Positions 8,143-16,785 of a stretch of 64,000 nucleotides of DNA are shown one piece after another. Where the stretch lies: assembly GCA_022823465.1 (NCBI GenBank), contig JAJEHX010000042.1, positions 82,047 to 146,046 of the forward strand. The letters run 5' to 3'. Made by a program: the position numbers and the translations under genes. Numbering within the stretch: position 1 is the first letter of the stretch; every line of letters starts with the position of its first letter. The DNA comes from Candidatus Latescibacterota bacterium (GTDB lineage Bacteria > JAAXHH01). The notes under the pieces were generated by a model. The model searched no databases, was not told the origin of the DNA, and was given only the letters and a program-made list of their open reading frames with translations.

Positions 8143-9288
8143 TTACTCCTCTTCCTTTGCTCTTTCCATCCTGATCCGTTCCACGCGCTCCATCATCCGG
8201 TCTCGGAGCCCGCCGGGCAACTGGTTCTGGTCGTAGACGTAATGCAGGGGCTCGTGCCGGGCGCCGTCCGCGTTGGCCACGGCGTAACTGCCCCGGCTCG
8301 GCAGCACCTCGAGGTACTCGTCCGGGTACTGGTACATGGTCGCTCCGCCGAACCGGCCGTCCTTGGCCACGGCGTAGAAGTTCAGGCTGAACATGGGGCG
8401 GCCCTTGCCGTCCAGCAGCCGATCCTCGGTCATGGCCACGGCGCGCTCAAGGGCGGCCAGGCAGGCCTCCTGGGGCGACATTCCGCCGCGCATGAACTCC
8501 ACGATCAGGAAAGCGCCACAGACCTTGATGTTCGCCTCGCCCCGGCCCGTGGAACCGGCGGCGCCCACTTCGTTGTCGCAGTACTGCCCCGTGCCGATGA
8601 TGGGACTGTCGCCCACGCGGCCCGGGATCTTCCAGGACAGGCCGCTCGTGGTCGTCACGCTGCCGATGTCCCCGTTCGCGTCCACGCCGCACATGTTGAT
8701 CGTGCCACCCGGACGTTCGATCATCACGTCGTCCTCGTGGTCCAGCCAGTCGTCGTCCGGACTGAGCTGGGACCGCCACCGAAGCCAGTCCTGCCTGCTT
8801 TCCTCGGACAGCAGGTTCTGTTCCTTGAACCCCATGCCGAGAGCGAAGCGCTTCGCGCCCTTGCCTACCAGCATGATGTGATCGGTATAGTCCATGATCG
8901 CCTTGGCAACCAGCGACGCAGAGGCGATGTCCTCCAGCGCGGCGACGGAACCCGCCCGTCGGGTGGGTCCATGCATGACGGACGCGTCAAGGGTGACGAC
9001 ACCGTCTGCGTTGGGACGACCGCCCAGACCCACGGACTGGTCATTGGGGTCCAGTTCCTGGATGTTCACCCCGGCAATGACCGCGTCGAGGGGGTCGGCC
9101 TGGTCATTGGTCATCATCTCGTAGGCTTTCCTGACACCGCGAATGCCGTTACGCGATGCGACCACCGTGGGCGGCGCGGGCGCGGCATGGTTGCTGGGCG
9201 TAGGGGCGGCGTGTGCCTTCGCGGACGCGGCGAGGCCGGTAAGCGCGAGGGCGGAGGTTTCCAGGAAAGCGCGGCGGGTGACTGGCAT
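8143..9288 (-). CDS. Tat-exported N4-glycosylasparaginase (Ntn hydrolase)
   Basis: A 381-aa protein of the glycosylasparaginase (AGA)/type 2 asparaginase family. The N-terminus is a twin-arginine signal (TRRAFLE, then a hydrophobic Ala-rich core ending AKAHA). The mature part carries the autocleavage/catalytic region GGTINM, where the Thr becomes the N-terminal nucleophile after self-processing, followed by TTTSGL and the family signature PGRVGDSPIIGTG and DNEVGAAGSTGRG. The family cleaves the GlcNAc-Asn bond of N-glycopeptides. The residue before the nucleophile is Gly rather than the Asp of the classical enzyme, as I recall in other bacterial members. Export plus the nearby sialidase-family gene would suit glycoprotein scavenging, which is inference. 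Confidence 0.9.
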   Translation of the reverse strand: MPVTRRAFLETSALALTGLAASAKAHAAPTPSNHAAPAPPTVVASRNGIRGVRKAYEMMTNDQADPLDAVIAGVNIQELDPNDQSVGLGGRPNADGVVTLDASVMHGPTRRAGSVAALEDIASASLVAKAIMDYTDHIMLVGKGAKRFALGMGFKEQNLLSEESRQDWLRWRSQLSPDDDWLDHEDDVMIERPGGTINMCGVDANGDIGSVTTTSGLSWKIPGRVGDSPIIGTGQYCDNEVGAAGSTGRGEANIKVCGAFLIVEFMRGGMSPQEACLAALERAVAMTEDRLLDGKGRPMFSLNFYAVAKDGRFGGATMYQYPDEYLEVLPSRGSYAVANADGARHEPLHYVYDQNQLPGGLRDRMMERVERIRMERAKEEE

Positions 9289-9358
9289 GGGTTGACCTCT
9301 TTGTTGTTGTGATGAATCCGGATGCTCGATAAAGAAATCGGAAGGATATAACTCTCGA

Positions 9359-10612
9359 TCACTTTCTTTCTTCTGTCGGCATTGCGGAATAAATGGTTAG
9401 CAGTAGTTCAGAATCGTCAATAAGGCGATATTCGGGCTTTCTTTTTGCGAGTTTTTCGCTTTCGCCTAGGATGATCGGGACACCATCACCACGTTTTTCC
9501 ATATAGAAACTCCGCTCACCACTACCAGGCGTATCTGCCACCGGAGTCTCAGCAAGCAGACTCGTGATCAACTCGTTTCTGGTAGACTGACGCACCGCCA
9601 GACTATCAACAGTTATCGTATTCGGAAGAGCGCCTGGTGAATAGATCTCCAGTCTGTTATCAAACATGAAAAATCTGATCTTCGAAGTTGATATCGAGTA
9701 GTCACGGTGGGCTACCGCATTGACGATCGCCTCGAAGATGGCCCTTTCGCTAAATTGCGGGGTTTCGATCCGATGTGGTCTTTTTATGGCTGAAACCGAC
9801 TGGTTTCTAATGAGGAATTTCATCGCCTGTTCAATCTGCTGATACAACGGTCCACGCATCCTTTGGGCGTCCACCTGATAATTAGAATCTTGTTTTGTCC
9901 CTTGATAGCGTACTGCTTCGATATACGCGTTGGGTAAGAATCTTTCTGGAGTTCTACAACTGAACAAAACACCGGCGACCGAGGCTCGTACGACTCCTGT
10001 TTCGTCCTTCGATAACAGTCCCCGTTTTTGTAACATCACATCCCGCGGGTCGTCTGAACGAGTAGTATAATTGGACCATAGATCTTCTGATAGATCATCA
10101 ATGCTTGATTGTGGAACTGGCTGTTCTTCGAATCGAATGACCCTAGCCTGACTTCGTTGCTGGAACAGCCTCGCAAGGTATTCAGGCGGAATTTTACGTT
10201 TCGAGCTTCCCTGCCGAAAATAGTAACCGCCCGGACTCTCGTGTACAAACAGACTGCGCGGTATTTCTACCACGAGTACGGAACGCGTTTCTCCCGTAAC
10301 ATCGGGAAGTTGCATGCGGAATGCACGAAACGGCAGCGGTGGTGTTATACTATCATTGCACACTTCGAAAACGTAGCGTTCGACCTTGTCCAGGGAATCT
10401 GCGGGAATCCCTACAACGTCTCGCGTTTTGTCGTCGACCCCGAGAACTACCGCTCCGTCGTAGGTATTTCCTATGGCCGCCAACTCGTCGGCCAGATCGT
10501 GACGACAGGGAGAAGAAACACTATCTCCTCTGAAACGGATTTCTTTGAGCTCCAAAGAAGTATCTTCGCCGAGGCGAATCCTTTGCAGCAGTTCTTCAGG
10601 ACTATTAGTCAT
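9359..10612 (-). CDS. AlbA_2 (Schlafen-like) domain and HATPase_c_4 protein
   Basis: A 417-aa protein with an N-terminal AlbA_2 domain (EDTSLELKEIRF, then LADELAAIGNTYDGAVVLGVDD) and a C-terminal GHKL-type ATPase region (ERAIFEAIVNAVAHRDYS, then IYSPGALP), the arrangement often labelled ATP-binding or RecG-like in databases. AlbA_2 is related to the Schlafen core found in bacterial regulators and some defence loci. The start at 10612 lies inside the end of the upstream PHP-SMC gene (8-base overlap) with GGAAGGA just upstream, so the two are coupled. An in-frame extension to 10681 would overlap the neighbour much more and is not supported. Base composition is clearly AT-richer than the flanking genes. 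Function unknown; likely a partner or regulator of the upstream ATPase. Confidence 0.85.
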   Translation of the reverse strand: MTNSPEELLQRIRLGEDTSLELKEIRFRGDSVSSPCRHDLADELAAIGNTYDGAVVLGVDDKTRDVVGIPADSLDKVERYVFEVCNDSITPPLPFRAFRMQLPDVTGETRSVLVVEIPRSLFVHESPGGYYFRQGSSKRKIPPEYLARLFQQRSQARVIRFEEQPVPQSSIDDLSEDLWSNYTTRSDDPRDVMLQKRGLLSKDETGVVRASVAGVLFSCRTPERFLPNAYIEAVRYQGTKQDSNYQVDAQRMRGPLYQQIEQAMKFLIRNQSVSAIKRPHRIETPQFSERAIFEAIVNAVAHRDYSISTSKIRFFMFDNRLEIYSPGALPNTITVDSLAVRQSTRNELITSLLAETPVADTPGSGERSFYMEKRGDGVPIILGESEKLAKRKPEYRLIDDSELLLTIYSAMPTEERK

Positions 10613-13370
10613 TTCGTCCTTCCAACAGGATGCGGCGATAACGATCTTCAAACGCTTTCCGTCCGCCTTCCATGATCTCACAGATCGTATCTCTTACCTC
10701 TTGCTCCTGCAGACTACCTTCGCACTCTTTCTGCGTTTCTCCTCGACGCGCAACGAGCGCCACAACGAGTTCGGCATCACCATTGACCACAATGTTTGCG
10801 TTATGCGTAACCACAATGACCTGTCGAGATCGTTTAACTTCACGCAATTGAGTTACAATCAGATCGTAGATCAGGTGGTTGTCGAGATCATCCTCTGGTT
10901 GGTCGAGAATCAACGGTTCGTCACCATAGGAAAGAAGAAAGGCTAGTAGTGCCGCCGTTTTCTGGCCTGGAGAACCTTCCTGGATAGATCTAAAGTTCTG
11001 CCCATCACCGGCCGCGCTGTATTGTACGTTTAGAGAATCTTTGGGAAACCACAGGTCGAGACGATCAAAAATCTCGGGGGGTAGCTTGCCAAGGTGGGTT
11101 GCGAATCGTTGGTCTGCTAGGGTTGTCTTGCTGTATTCACCTAAGGCGATTTTTCTGATGTAAGTCTTTATTCTTTCAAGGTTCCTTTCGAAGGCTTCAG
11201 TGCCATTTGTATCATATAACTCGCCGAGTAGTCCGCCTCCACCCGGGATGCCAATATCACTCCCAAAGCTACCGTCCTCTTTTTGTATCAACTGGCGAAA
11301 TTCGACCTCGGCAGTCTCCCGACCACCATAAGGCACCATCGTTATTCGAACGTATTGATTGTCTCGTAGGACACTGTCTAGGAAAGTTTTACGAGAAGCT
11401 GTCAGATTCCGACGAACTTCTTGTAGTCGTCTCAAACTTTCTTGCGATTGATCCTTCAGTTTAATGAGTTGTTTTTTGTCTTCGGCCAGTAACTTCAGCC
11501 GCTGTTCAATCACTTGTCTCTGCTGTACCAACTCGCCGTAAGCTGCTGGATCACCGGCTCCTTCTCTTTCAAGATTTTCCTGTAACTGTCGATAGGCGAT
11601 TGCGGCCGCTTCGACCTTTTGGCTCCATGACGATGCTTTACATGCGTCTCGCCATTTGGACAGAATTTCATCTGCTCGTACTGCAAGGGATTCTACCGAT
11701 GTGCGGATTTCGGTCATTTGTTCATGCGCTTCAACTGCTAGTTTGCGTATGTCGGCATCTGATGATTCATCTGGGGCGGATGCAGTAATGTTCAATTGAT
11801 CCGGAACGATTTCGGCCGCGACTTCTCTTAACCGTTCTCCAACATCCGTCCAGTCGTCCTCCCACGCCTCTACGTCTCGCTGCTGGCGTGATCGTATCTG
11901 GAAGGTCTTGAGGATTTCGGCATGGCCCGACTGCTCAAATATCTCCAGTTTCCGTTTCACATCGTCCAATTCACCCAAAAGGCGCTGCTCTTCGTCAAGA
12001 CTAGTCTCAATTTCTCTTGCCTTGGCGCGGAGGGAAAGAAAACGTGTTTCCTCTTGCTTTCGTTCTTCAGACCAAGCACGAAATTCAACCTCAGGCGCTT
12101 CGTTGATGATCTTTAACAATGCGTCCGGTGATTTGGCTAATTGAAACACTTGTTTCTGGCTGTACATCCGTACCGGAAATCGTTGGTTGACTTCACCTTC
12201 CGCCGAATCCCAAACTGAATCTACTTCTCGTTCTATTGGATTGAGACCGCCCATCGGGTTCCACTGGACGCGAAACCGTTCACCGTCTTTCCGACAAATC
12301 ACCCGTATGATGGCGTTGTTGGTAAGCAGTCCAATGTCATTTCTATCAGTATAGGTTTGAGAGTATTGCTCGAATTCCGCCTGTAATACGTCTCCATGCA
12401 ATTCGTCTTTTCGTCGGAGGGCAATGCGTAGGAACTCTACGGCAGAGGACTTCCCAGTACCTCGACCACCAATTATTGCGTTAAACCATGGATTGAAGCT
12501 GATAGAAAAGGATTTACTTCGGCCCATGTAACGCGCTTGAAAAACCTCTATGGATTCCAAAATCAGGGACGAATGCTTGTTAGGATCTTCGACATTCTCG
12601 TCGCATCGACGTACGGAGAGGGCGCCATCCAACAGAGCCAGACGCAATCCCTCAATGCAGGGCGATCCCATTTTTATCCAAGTAAAATGACTGCCAGGAT
12701 ATCTATTGTCAGGCCCTCCGGTAGGATGGTGCGCGTCGGAGCCTAGGATCTCGGCCCAATGCAAACTTTTGTCTAAGTAAAGCTGCGGTTTCTCGTATCC
12801 ACGGTCTACTAACTCCATTGCGAATACATCATTGCAGTTCAGTATTTGCTCCAACGTCGTTCCTCGTAGTTCTTTAAAAATCCCATGGTGTCGATCCACA
12901 TGGGCAGGAATCGCAATGCCGCCATATCTTGCAATCGTCTCTACTACTTTGACAAACGGTTGGGTCGTGACTTGATCGCTAGTGCCTTTTGCTTCAGACG
13001 GAAATCCAACGTCACGCAAAAGATAGTTGATATCCTCCGTGGTCTTATCACGTCCCAGAATCGCGAGAAGATGGACGCCGCCGTGAACCGATATTTCCAC
13101 GCCGGGGAAAACATATAATGGCCTGAATCCATCGGGTTTTTCTGATTCAAGCTCAACGAGCGCAGACTTTACGCAATCAATCCATGCTCCTATGTTATGA
13201 TCCGTGATTGCGACACAGTCAACGCCAGCCTTCATGAAATCTAGAAGCCAGTTTCTAGGAGTTCTCTCTTTAAGGCGTTCTTGATCTGGTCCCTTCCCGT
13301 AGTCTTTGGAAGCCGGTGTATGCGTATGGAAATCGCATTTCCACCACCGTGCACCGTTCCAGTCACTCAT
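10605..13370 (-). CDS. PHP-domain SMC-like ATPase (TrlF/Ppl-like), candidate antiphage protein
   Basis: A 921-aa two-part protein. Residues 1-about 250 form a PHP metal-dependent phosphoesterase domain (FHTHT near 14-18, ITDHN near 55-59, PAHVDRHHG near 155, GSDAHHP near 210). From residue 300 an SMC/RecN-like ATPase follows: Walker A GGRGTGKSS, a long charged coiled coil (about 430-660), then an ABC-type signature (EGSPGQKTA), Walker B (LILDQPEDDLD) and H-loop (VVTHNANI). This is the layout of the TrlF family and of the Ppl (polymerase/histidinol phosphatase-like) defence protein reported among antiphage genes. GGAG lies 7 bases before the ATG. The AlbA_2 gene overlaps its 3' end. The block is AT-richer than its neighbours and sits between housekeeping-type genes, suggesting transfer. 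The defence role is inference. Confidence 0.88.
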   Translation of the reverse strand: MSDWNGARWWKCDFHTHTPASKDYGKGPDQERLKERTPRNWLLDFMKAGVDCVAITDHNIGAWIDCVKSALVELESEKPDGFRPLYVFPGVEISVHGGVHLLAILGRDKTTEDINYLLRDVGFPSEAKGTSDQVTTQPFVKVVETIARYGGIAIPAHVDRHHGIFKELRGTTLEQILNCNDVFAMELVDRGYEKPQLYLDKSLHWAEILGSDAHHPTGGPDNRYPGSHFTWIKMGSPCIEGLRLALLDGALSVRRCDENVEDPNKHSSLILESIEVFQARYMGRSKSFSISFNPWFNAIIGGRGTGKSSAVEFLRIALRRKDELHGDVLQAEFEQYSQTYTDRNDIGLLTNNAIIRVICRKDGERFRVQWNPMGGLNPIEREVDSVWDSAEGEVNQRFPVRMYSQKQVFQLAKSPDALLKIINEAPEVEFRAWSEERKQEETRFLSLRAKAREIETSLDEEQRLLGELDDVKRKLEIFEQSGHAEILKTFQIRSRQQRDVEAWEDDWTDVGERLREVAAEIVPDQLNITASAPDESSDADIRKLAVEAHEQMTEIRTSVESLAVRADEILSKWRDACKASSWSQKVEAAAIAYRQLQENLEREGAGDPAAYGELVQQRQVIEQRLKLLAEDKKQLIKLKDQSQESLRRLQEVRRNLTASRKTFLDSVLRDNQYVRITMVPYGGRETAEVEFRQLIQKEDGSFGSDIGIPGGGGLLGELYDTNGTEAFERNLERIKTYIRKIALGEYSKTTLADQRFATHLGKLPPEIFDRLDLWFPKDSLNVQYSAAGDGQNFRSIQEGSPGQKTAALLAFLLSYGDEPLILDQPEDDLDNHLIYDLIVTQLREVKRSRQVIVVTHNANIVVNGDAELVVALVARRGETQKECEGSLQEQEVRDTICEIMEGGRKAFEDRYRRILLEGRND

Positions 13371-13487
13371 GGAATATCTCCGTCACTGTAGTTGTGTTTG
13401 CTATGATGCAGATGCCCCTTCGGTCTCTCGAAACTCCAAACGGAATTCAGTGTATTCTGGTTTCCACGAAATCGAGAGTCATATCCA

Positions 13488-13516
13488 AATATACCGTTTT
13501 AGCGTGCCAAATACAA
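13488..13516 (-). promoter_or_regulatory. Possible sigma-70 promoter of the PHP-SMC operon
   Basis: On the minus strand TTGTAT, a 17-base spacer and TATATT lie about 120 bases before the PHP-SMC start codon. The -10 is good and the -35 weak, so this is only a candidate. Confidence 0.35.
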
Positions 13517-13581
13517 ACTATTGGTCGAACTGAAGACAGAGTCAGAAAATGTTACGTATTCTTGTATAAAACCTCACAAGA

Positions 13582-14397
13582 TCAGTCCGCCCCGCGTGCC
13601 CAATTGAAAACATCGTACAGCAACACGCCGGCGGCCACGGCCAGGTTCAGGGAATCGGCCCGGCCGACCATGGGAATGCGTACGATCTGATCGCAGGCGG
13701 CGAGGTGGGTTTCAGACAGGCCGTGTTGTTCGCTGCCCAGGCACAGGAGGACGGGCGGGGCATAGCCGGCTTCCCGGTAATCGACCGTCGCGGCGTCTGA
13801 CGCGCCGACCATGGGAAGATCAGTCTTGTTCCGCCAACTGATAAGGGATTCGAGCTCGGTGCGGACGACCCGCTGCGTGAAGATGGCCCCCATGCTGCCA
13901 CGAACTGATGCGGGATCGTAAGGATCCGCCGTATCGCCAAGCAGGATGACGCCCGACGCACCAACCGCCTCACACGTGCGCAGGATCGATCCCAGGTTGC
14001 CCGGGTTGCCCACGTCCTCGAGAACTACCCAGCCGAGCGTCTCGTCTGGAGTCGAATCCTCCACACCGATATCGTCGAGGACGGTCCATCGCTGCCTAAC
14101 GACGGCCCCGAGGCCCTGCGGACCGTCCTTTCTGGACAACGTCTGGAACACGTCGCCGCTTACGTACAGCACCTCGACACCATCCTGCTCCGCCCGCTGC
14201 ACCGTGTCTCTGCCGAAATCGCTGCGAAGCAGTTCCGGCGCGACGACAAGGGTTTCGATGTCCGCCCCGGTCTGCACGGCCTCGCCGGCGAGCCGGATGC
14301 CTTCCGCGAAGAACAGCCCGGTATCCCGTCGTTTCTTGCGCTGTGAAAGCGCACGGATGGCCTTGATTCGGGGATTCCGGGAACTGGTAAGCATCAT
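13582..14397 (-). CDS. TrmH/SpoU-family RNA 2'-O-methyltransferase
   Basis: A 271-aa protein with an N-terminal substrate-binding domain (SSRNPRIKAIRALSQRKKRRDTG) and a SPOUT methyltransferase domain. The trefoil-knot motifs are clear: LEDVGNPGNLGSILRTCEAVGASG (motif 1), LCLGSEQHGLS (motif 2) and IPMVGRADSLNLAVAAGVLLYD (motif 3). Members 2'-O-methylate rRNA or tRNA riboses using SAM. The N-terminal sequence resembles the 23S rRNA RlmB/TsnR-like branch, but the exact target is not evident. Start ATG 14397 (ATGATG tandem); no strong ribosome-binding site. It borders the AT-rich defence candidate block and looks like native chromosome. Confidence 0.9.
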   Translation of the reverse strand: MMLTSSRNPRIKAIRALSQRKKRRDTGLFFAEGIRLAGEAVQTGADIETLVVAPELLRSDFGRDTVQRAEQDGVEVLYVSGDVFQTLSRKDGPQGLGAVVRQRWTVLDDIGVEDSTPDETLGWVVLEDVGNPGNLGSILRTCEAVGASGVILLGDTADPYDPASVRGSMGAIFTQRVVRTELESLISWRNKTDLPMVGASDAATVDYREAGYAPPVLLCLGSEQHGLSETHLAACDQIVRIPMVGRADSLNLAVAAGVLLYDVFNWARGAD

Positions 14398-14714
14398 GGA
14401 TTACAACCGTACGCGAGGGACGGGGCAGCGTCAAGTTTATCTTCCGTCGAAGTGTGTCCGTCTGCCGTTCCAGGTAAGGGGAATGTCCTACGGCTGCACG
14501 CAAGGCAACCTGCACGCAATACCGACATTCCGCTTGACATCGGCTTTCTTACCGCTTTACCATTTTCCCTCACCGGTCGTCCTCGATGACCGACTTGCGT
14601 GATCGTGAGGATCAAACGCGCAGGCCAGACGCGTGTGTGAAAGCATGAGAACGCGCAGGCCAGACGCGCGCAATACGCGCAATAAGCGATCGCGCCGGCC
14701 CGAAAGGCTCCTCC
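14398..14714. other. Divergent intergenic region with an 18-bp direct repeat
   Basis: Spacer between divergent genes. It contains an exact 18-bp direct repeat (ACGCGCAGGCCAGACGCG) at 14616-14633 and 14651-14668, followed by further CGCG-rich sequence, possibly folding into hairpins in the leader of the downstream membrane-protein gene. No gene is seen. Confidence 0.55.
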
Positions 14715-16670
14715 ATGTCGGTCACCCGTCCAGAAACAACCAAGGAAGAACGTCAGGTCTCCACGCCGAGAGAGATGGTTACCCCCCGCGCCGTGGCCGT
14801 CGGCATGGCCTGCTCGCTGATCCTGGGAATCGCCGATCCCTACTCCAACATGATCATCCAGGGATCGTACCTGGGCAGCAACTTCACGCCCATCGGGGTA
14901 GTCTTTCTCTTTGCCGTGCTCGTCGGGATCGTCAACACGCTCCTGCGCACGTGGTCCCCGGGCCACGCCCTCACGCAGGGCGAACTGGCCGTCGTCTACA
15001 TCATGTCGCTGATCGCGTCGGCCATCCCGTCTTACGGACTGACCGAGGTCCTGCTCCCGGCCATGGCCTCCATGTACTACGCCACGCCGGAAAACCGCTG
15101 GCTCGAAAACGTGACGCCCCACGTGGAGCCCTGGCTGATGCCGCAGGATCCCGAGGCCGTGCGTTCGTTCTTCGAAGGCCTGCCCCGGGGCGGGAGCATA
15201 CCCTGGGGAGATTGGACCGTCCCCCTCGCGGCCTGGCTGAGTTTCGTCCTGGTGCTGTACTTCGTGGTGTTCTGCATCACCGTCATTCTGCGCAAGCAGT
15301 GGGTGGAACGGGAACGCCTCGTCTTTCCCCTGGTCAAGCTGCCGGCCGAGATGATCGATCCGGGCGACGACCCTTCCGGATCCCGCCTGGCGCCGTTCTT
15401 CAGGAACCGGATGATGTGGGCGGGCTTCTCCATTCCCTTCCTGATCAACGCGTGGAACGCCATACACAACTACATCTACTTTTTTCCCACCATCTACTTC
15501 CAGGAAACCATCGGGCTCTTCAACAACCAGTTCGTCCTGCCCATCAACCTCTCCTTCCCCCTGGTGGGCTTCGCCTATCTCCTCAGTCTCGAGATCTCCT
15601 TCAGCCTCTGGCTTTTCTTTCTGGTCGGCCGGTTGCAGAACCTGGCGAACGCGAGCTTCGGCATCGACCTGGCGGGCAGTACGACCCTGCCGGGCGAATA
15701 CCAGATGTTCGGCGCCCTGCTGGTCCTTGCCCTGTTCAGTCTCTGGCTGGCCCGGGCGCATATCCGCGAGATCCTGGGCAAAGTGATTCGCGGCGGAGAC
15801 GCGCCGGACGATGGCAACGAATGCCTCTCCTACCGTTTCGCCGTGATCGGCGGAGGGCTGGGCATCCTGTTCCTGCTTGGATGGCTGTGGATGATCGGCC
15901 TCTCGCCGTGGCTGGCCGTCATTCTGCTGATCCTGGTGCTGGCGGTCTACGTCGGTTTCGCGCGGATCGTGGCGGAAGGCGGCGTGATTTTCGCGGAGAC
16001 CTTTAATCCCCAGGAGTTCATGATCCACGGATTCACCGGACCCTTCCTCGGCGCGCGCAACCTGGTCGCCATCGGGTTGACCAAGTTCTGGTTCACCCAC
16101 ACGCGCACGCTCATCATGCCCTCCATGGCCAATGGCCTGAAACTGGCCGATACTGCGGGGATCCGGAACCAGCGCTGGCTCACCGGCGCCATCGGCCTGG
16201 CCATACTCTGCAGCCTGGCCAGCTCGATCTACACGGTGATGTATCTGGCTTACGAATACGGGGGCATCAATCTCAACTGGCAATTCTTCGGGGTGCTCCA
16301 GCAGAATCGGTTCAGTTACTATGCGACCACCATCGCTTCCACGTCCGAACCCGCCGGGCGGTGGTTCTTCTTCGGACTGGGCGCCGCCATCATGTGGGCG
16401 CTGATGTTCCTGCGGCAGAAGTTCATCTGGTGGCCCCTCCATTTCATCGGGTTCCCCGTGGGCGCCTCCGCCCCGCTCCTCACCGCGTGGTTCTCCATAT
16501 TCCTGGCATGGATGATCAAGGGACTCATCCTCAAGTACGGCGGGATCGACATCTACCGCAAGATGCTGCCCTTCTTCCTGGGACTGATCCTCGGCGAGTT
16601 CGTCAGCGCGGGGTTATGGGTCATCATAGATGGATTGACGGGCATCACGGGGCACATCATATTCAACTGA
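14715..16670 (+). CDS. Polytopic membrane protein, DUF6785/OPT-like
   Basis: A 651-aa, strongly hydrophobic protein with about 14 predicted TM segments and a cytoplasmic N-terminus (MSVTRPETTKEERQ). Features such as YIMSLIASAIPSYGLTE, the RKQWVERERLVFPLVKLP loop and VGFARIVAEGGVIFAETFNPQ are those of the DUF6785 family of large membrane proteins, which I recall as distantly related to oligopeptide transporters and found in planctomycete- and Latescibacteria-like genomes. Transport substrate and mechanism are not established. The ATG at 14715 follows a GAAAGG element. It precedes the sialidase-family gene on the same strand (115-base gap), so joint expression is possible. Confidence 0.75.
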   Translation: MSVTRPETTKEERQVSTPREMVTPRAVAVGMACSLILGIADPYSNMIIQGSYLGSNFTPIGVVFLFAVLVGIVNTLLRTWSPGHALTQGELAVVYIMSLIASAIPSYGLTEVLLPAMASMYYATPENRWLENVTPHVEPWLMPQDPEAVRSFFEGLPRGGSIPWGDWTVPLAAWLSFVLVLYFVVFCITVILRKQWVERERLVFPLVKLPAEMIDPGDDPSGSRLAPFFRNRMMWAGFSIPFLINAWNAIHNYIYFFPTIYFQETIGLFNNQFVLPINLSFPLVGFAYLLSLEISFSLWLFFLVGRLQNLANASFGIDLAGSTTLPGEYQMFGALLVLALFSLWLARAHIREILGKVIRGGDAPDDGNECLSYRFAVIGGGLGILFLLGWLWMIGLSPWLAVILLILVLAVYVGFARIVAEGGVIFAETFNPQEFMIHGFTGPFLGARNLVAIGLTKFWFTHTRTLIMPSMANGLKLADTAGIRNQRWLTGAIGLAILCSLASSIYTVMYLAYEYGGINLNWQFFGVLQQNRFSYYATTIASTSEPAGRWFFFGLGAAIMWALMFLRQKFIWWPLHFIGFPVGASAPLLTAWFSIFLAWMIKGLILKYGGIDIYRKMLPFFLGLILGEFVSAGLWVIIDGLTGITGHIIFN

Positions 16671-16785
16671 AAACACCGTGATCCGGCCGCGCGAAACCGT
16701 AATGTGCTGATATGAATTGGCCTGTGTAGGGAACGTACTCCTCGCCAGGCAGACCTGCGTATTAGCGGCCGCTCCTGGGTATTTA

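Noticed and set aside
14394-16442. Long minus-strand open frame of 682 codons opposite the DUF6785-like gene
   Set aside because: It is antisense to a clear membrane-protein gene, is rich in Gln, Arg, Asp and Pro, and has no family motif. High-GC third positions keep antisense frames open.
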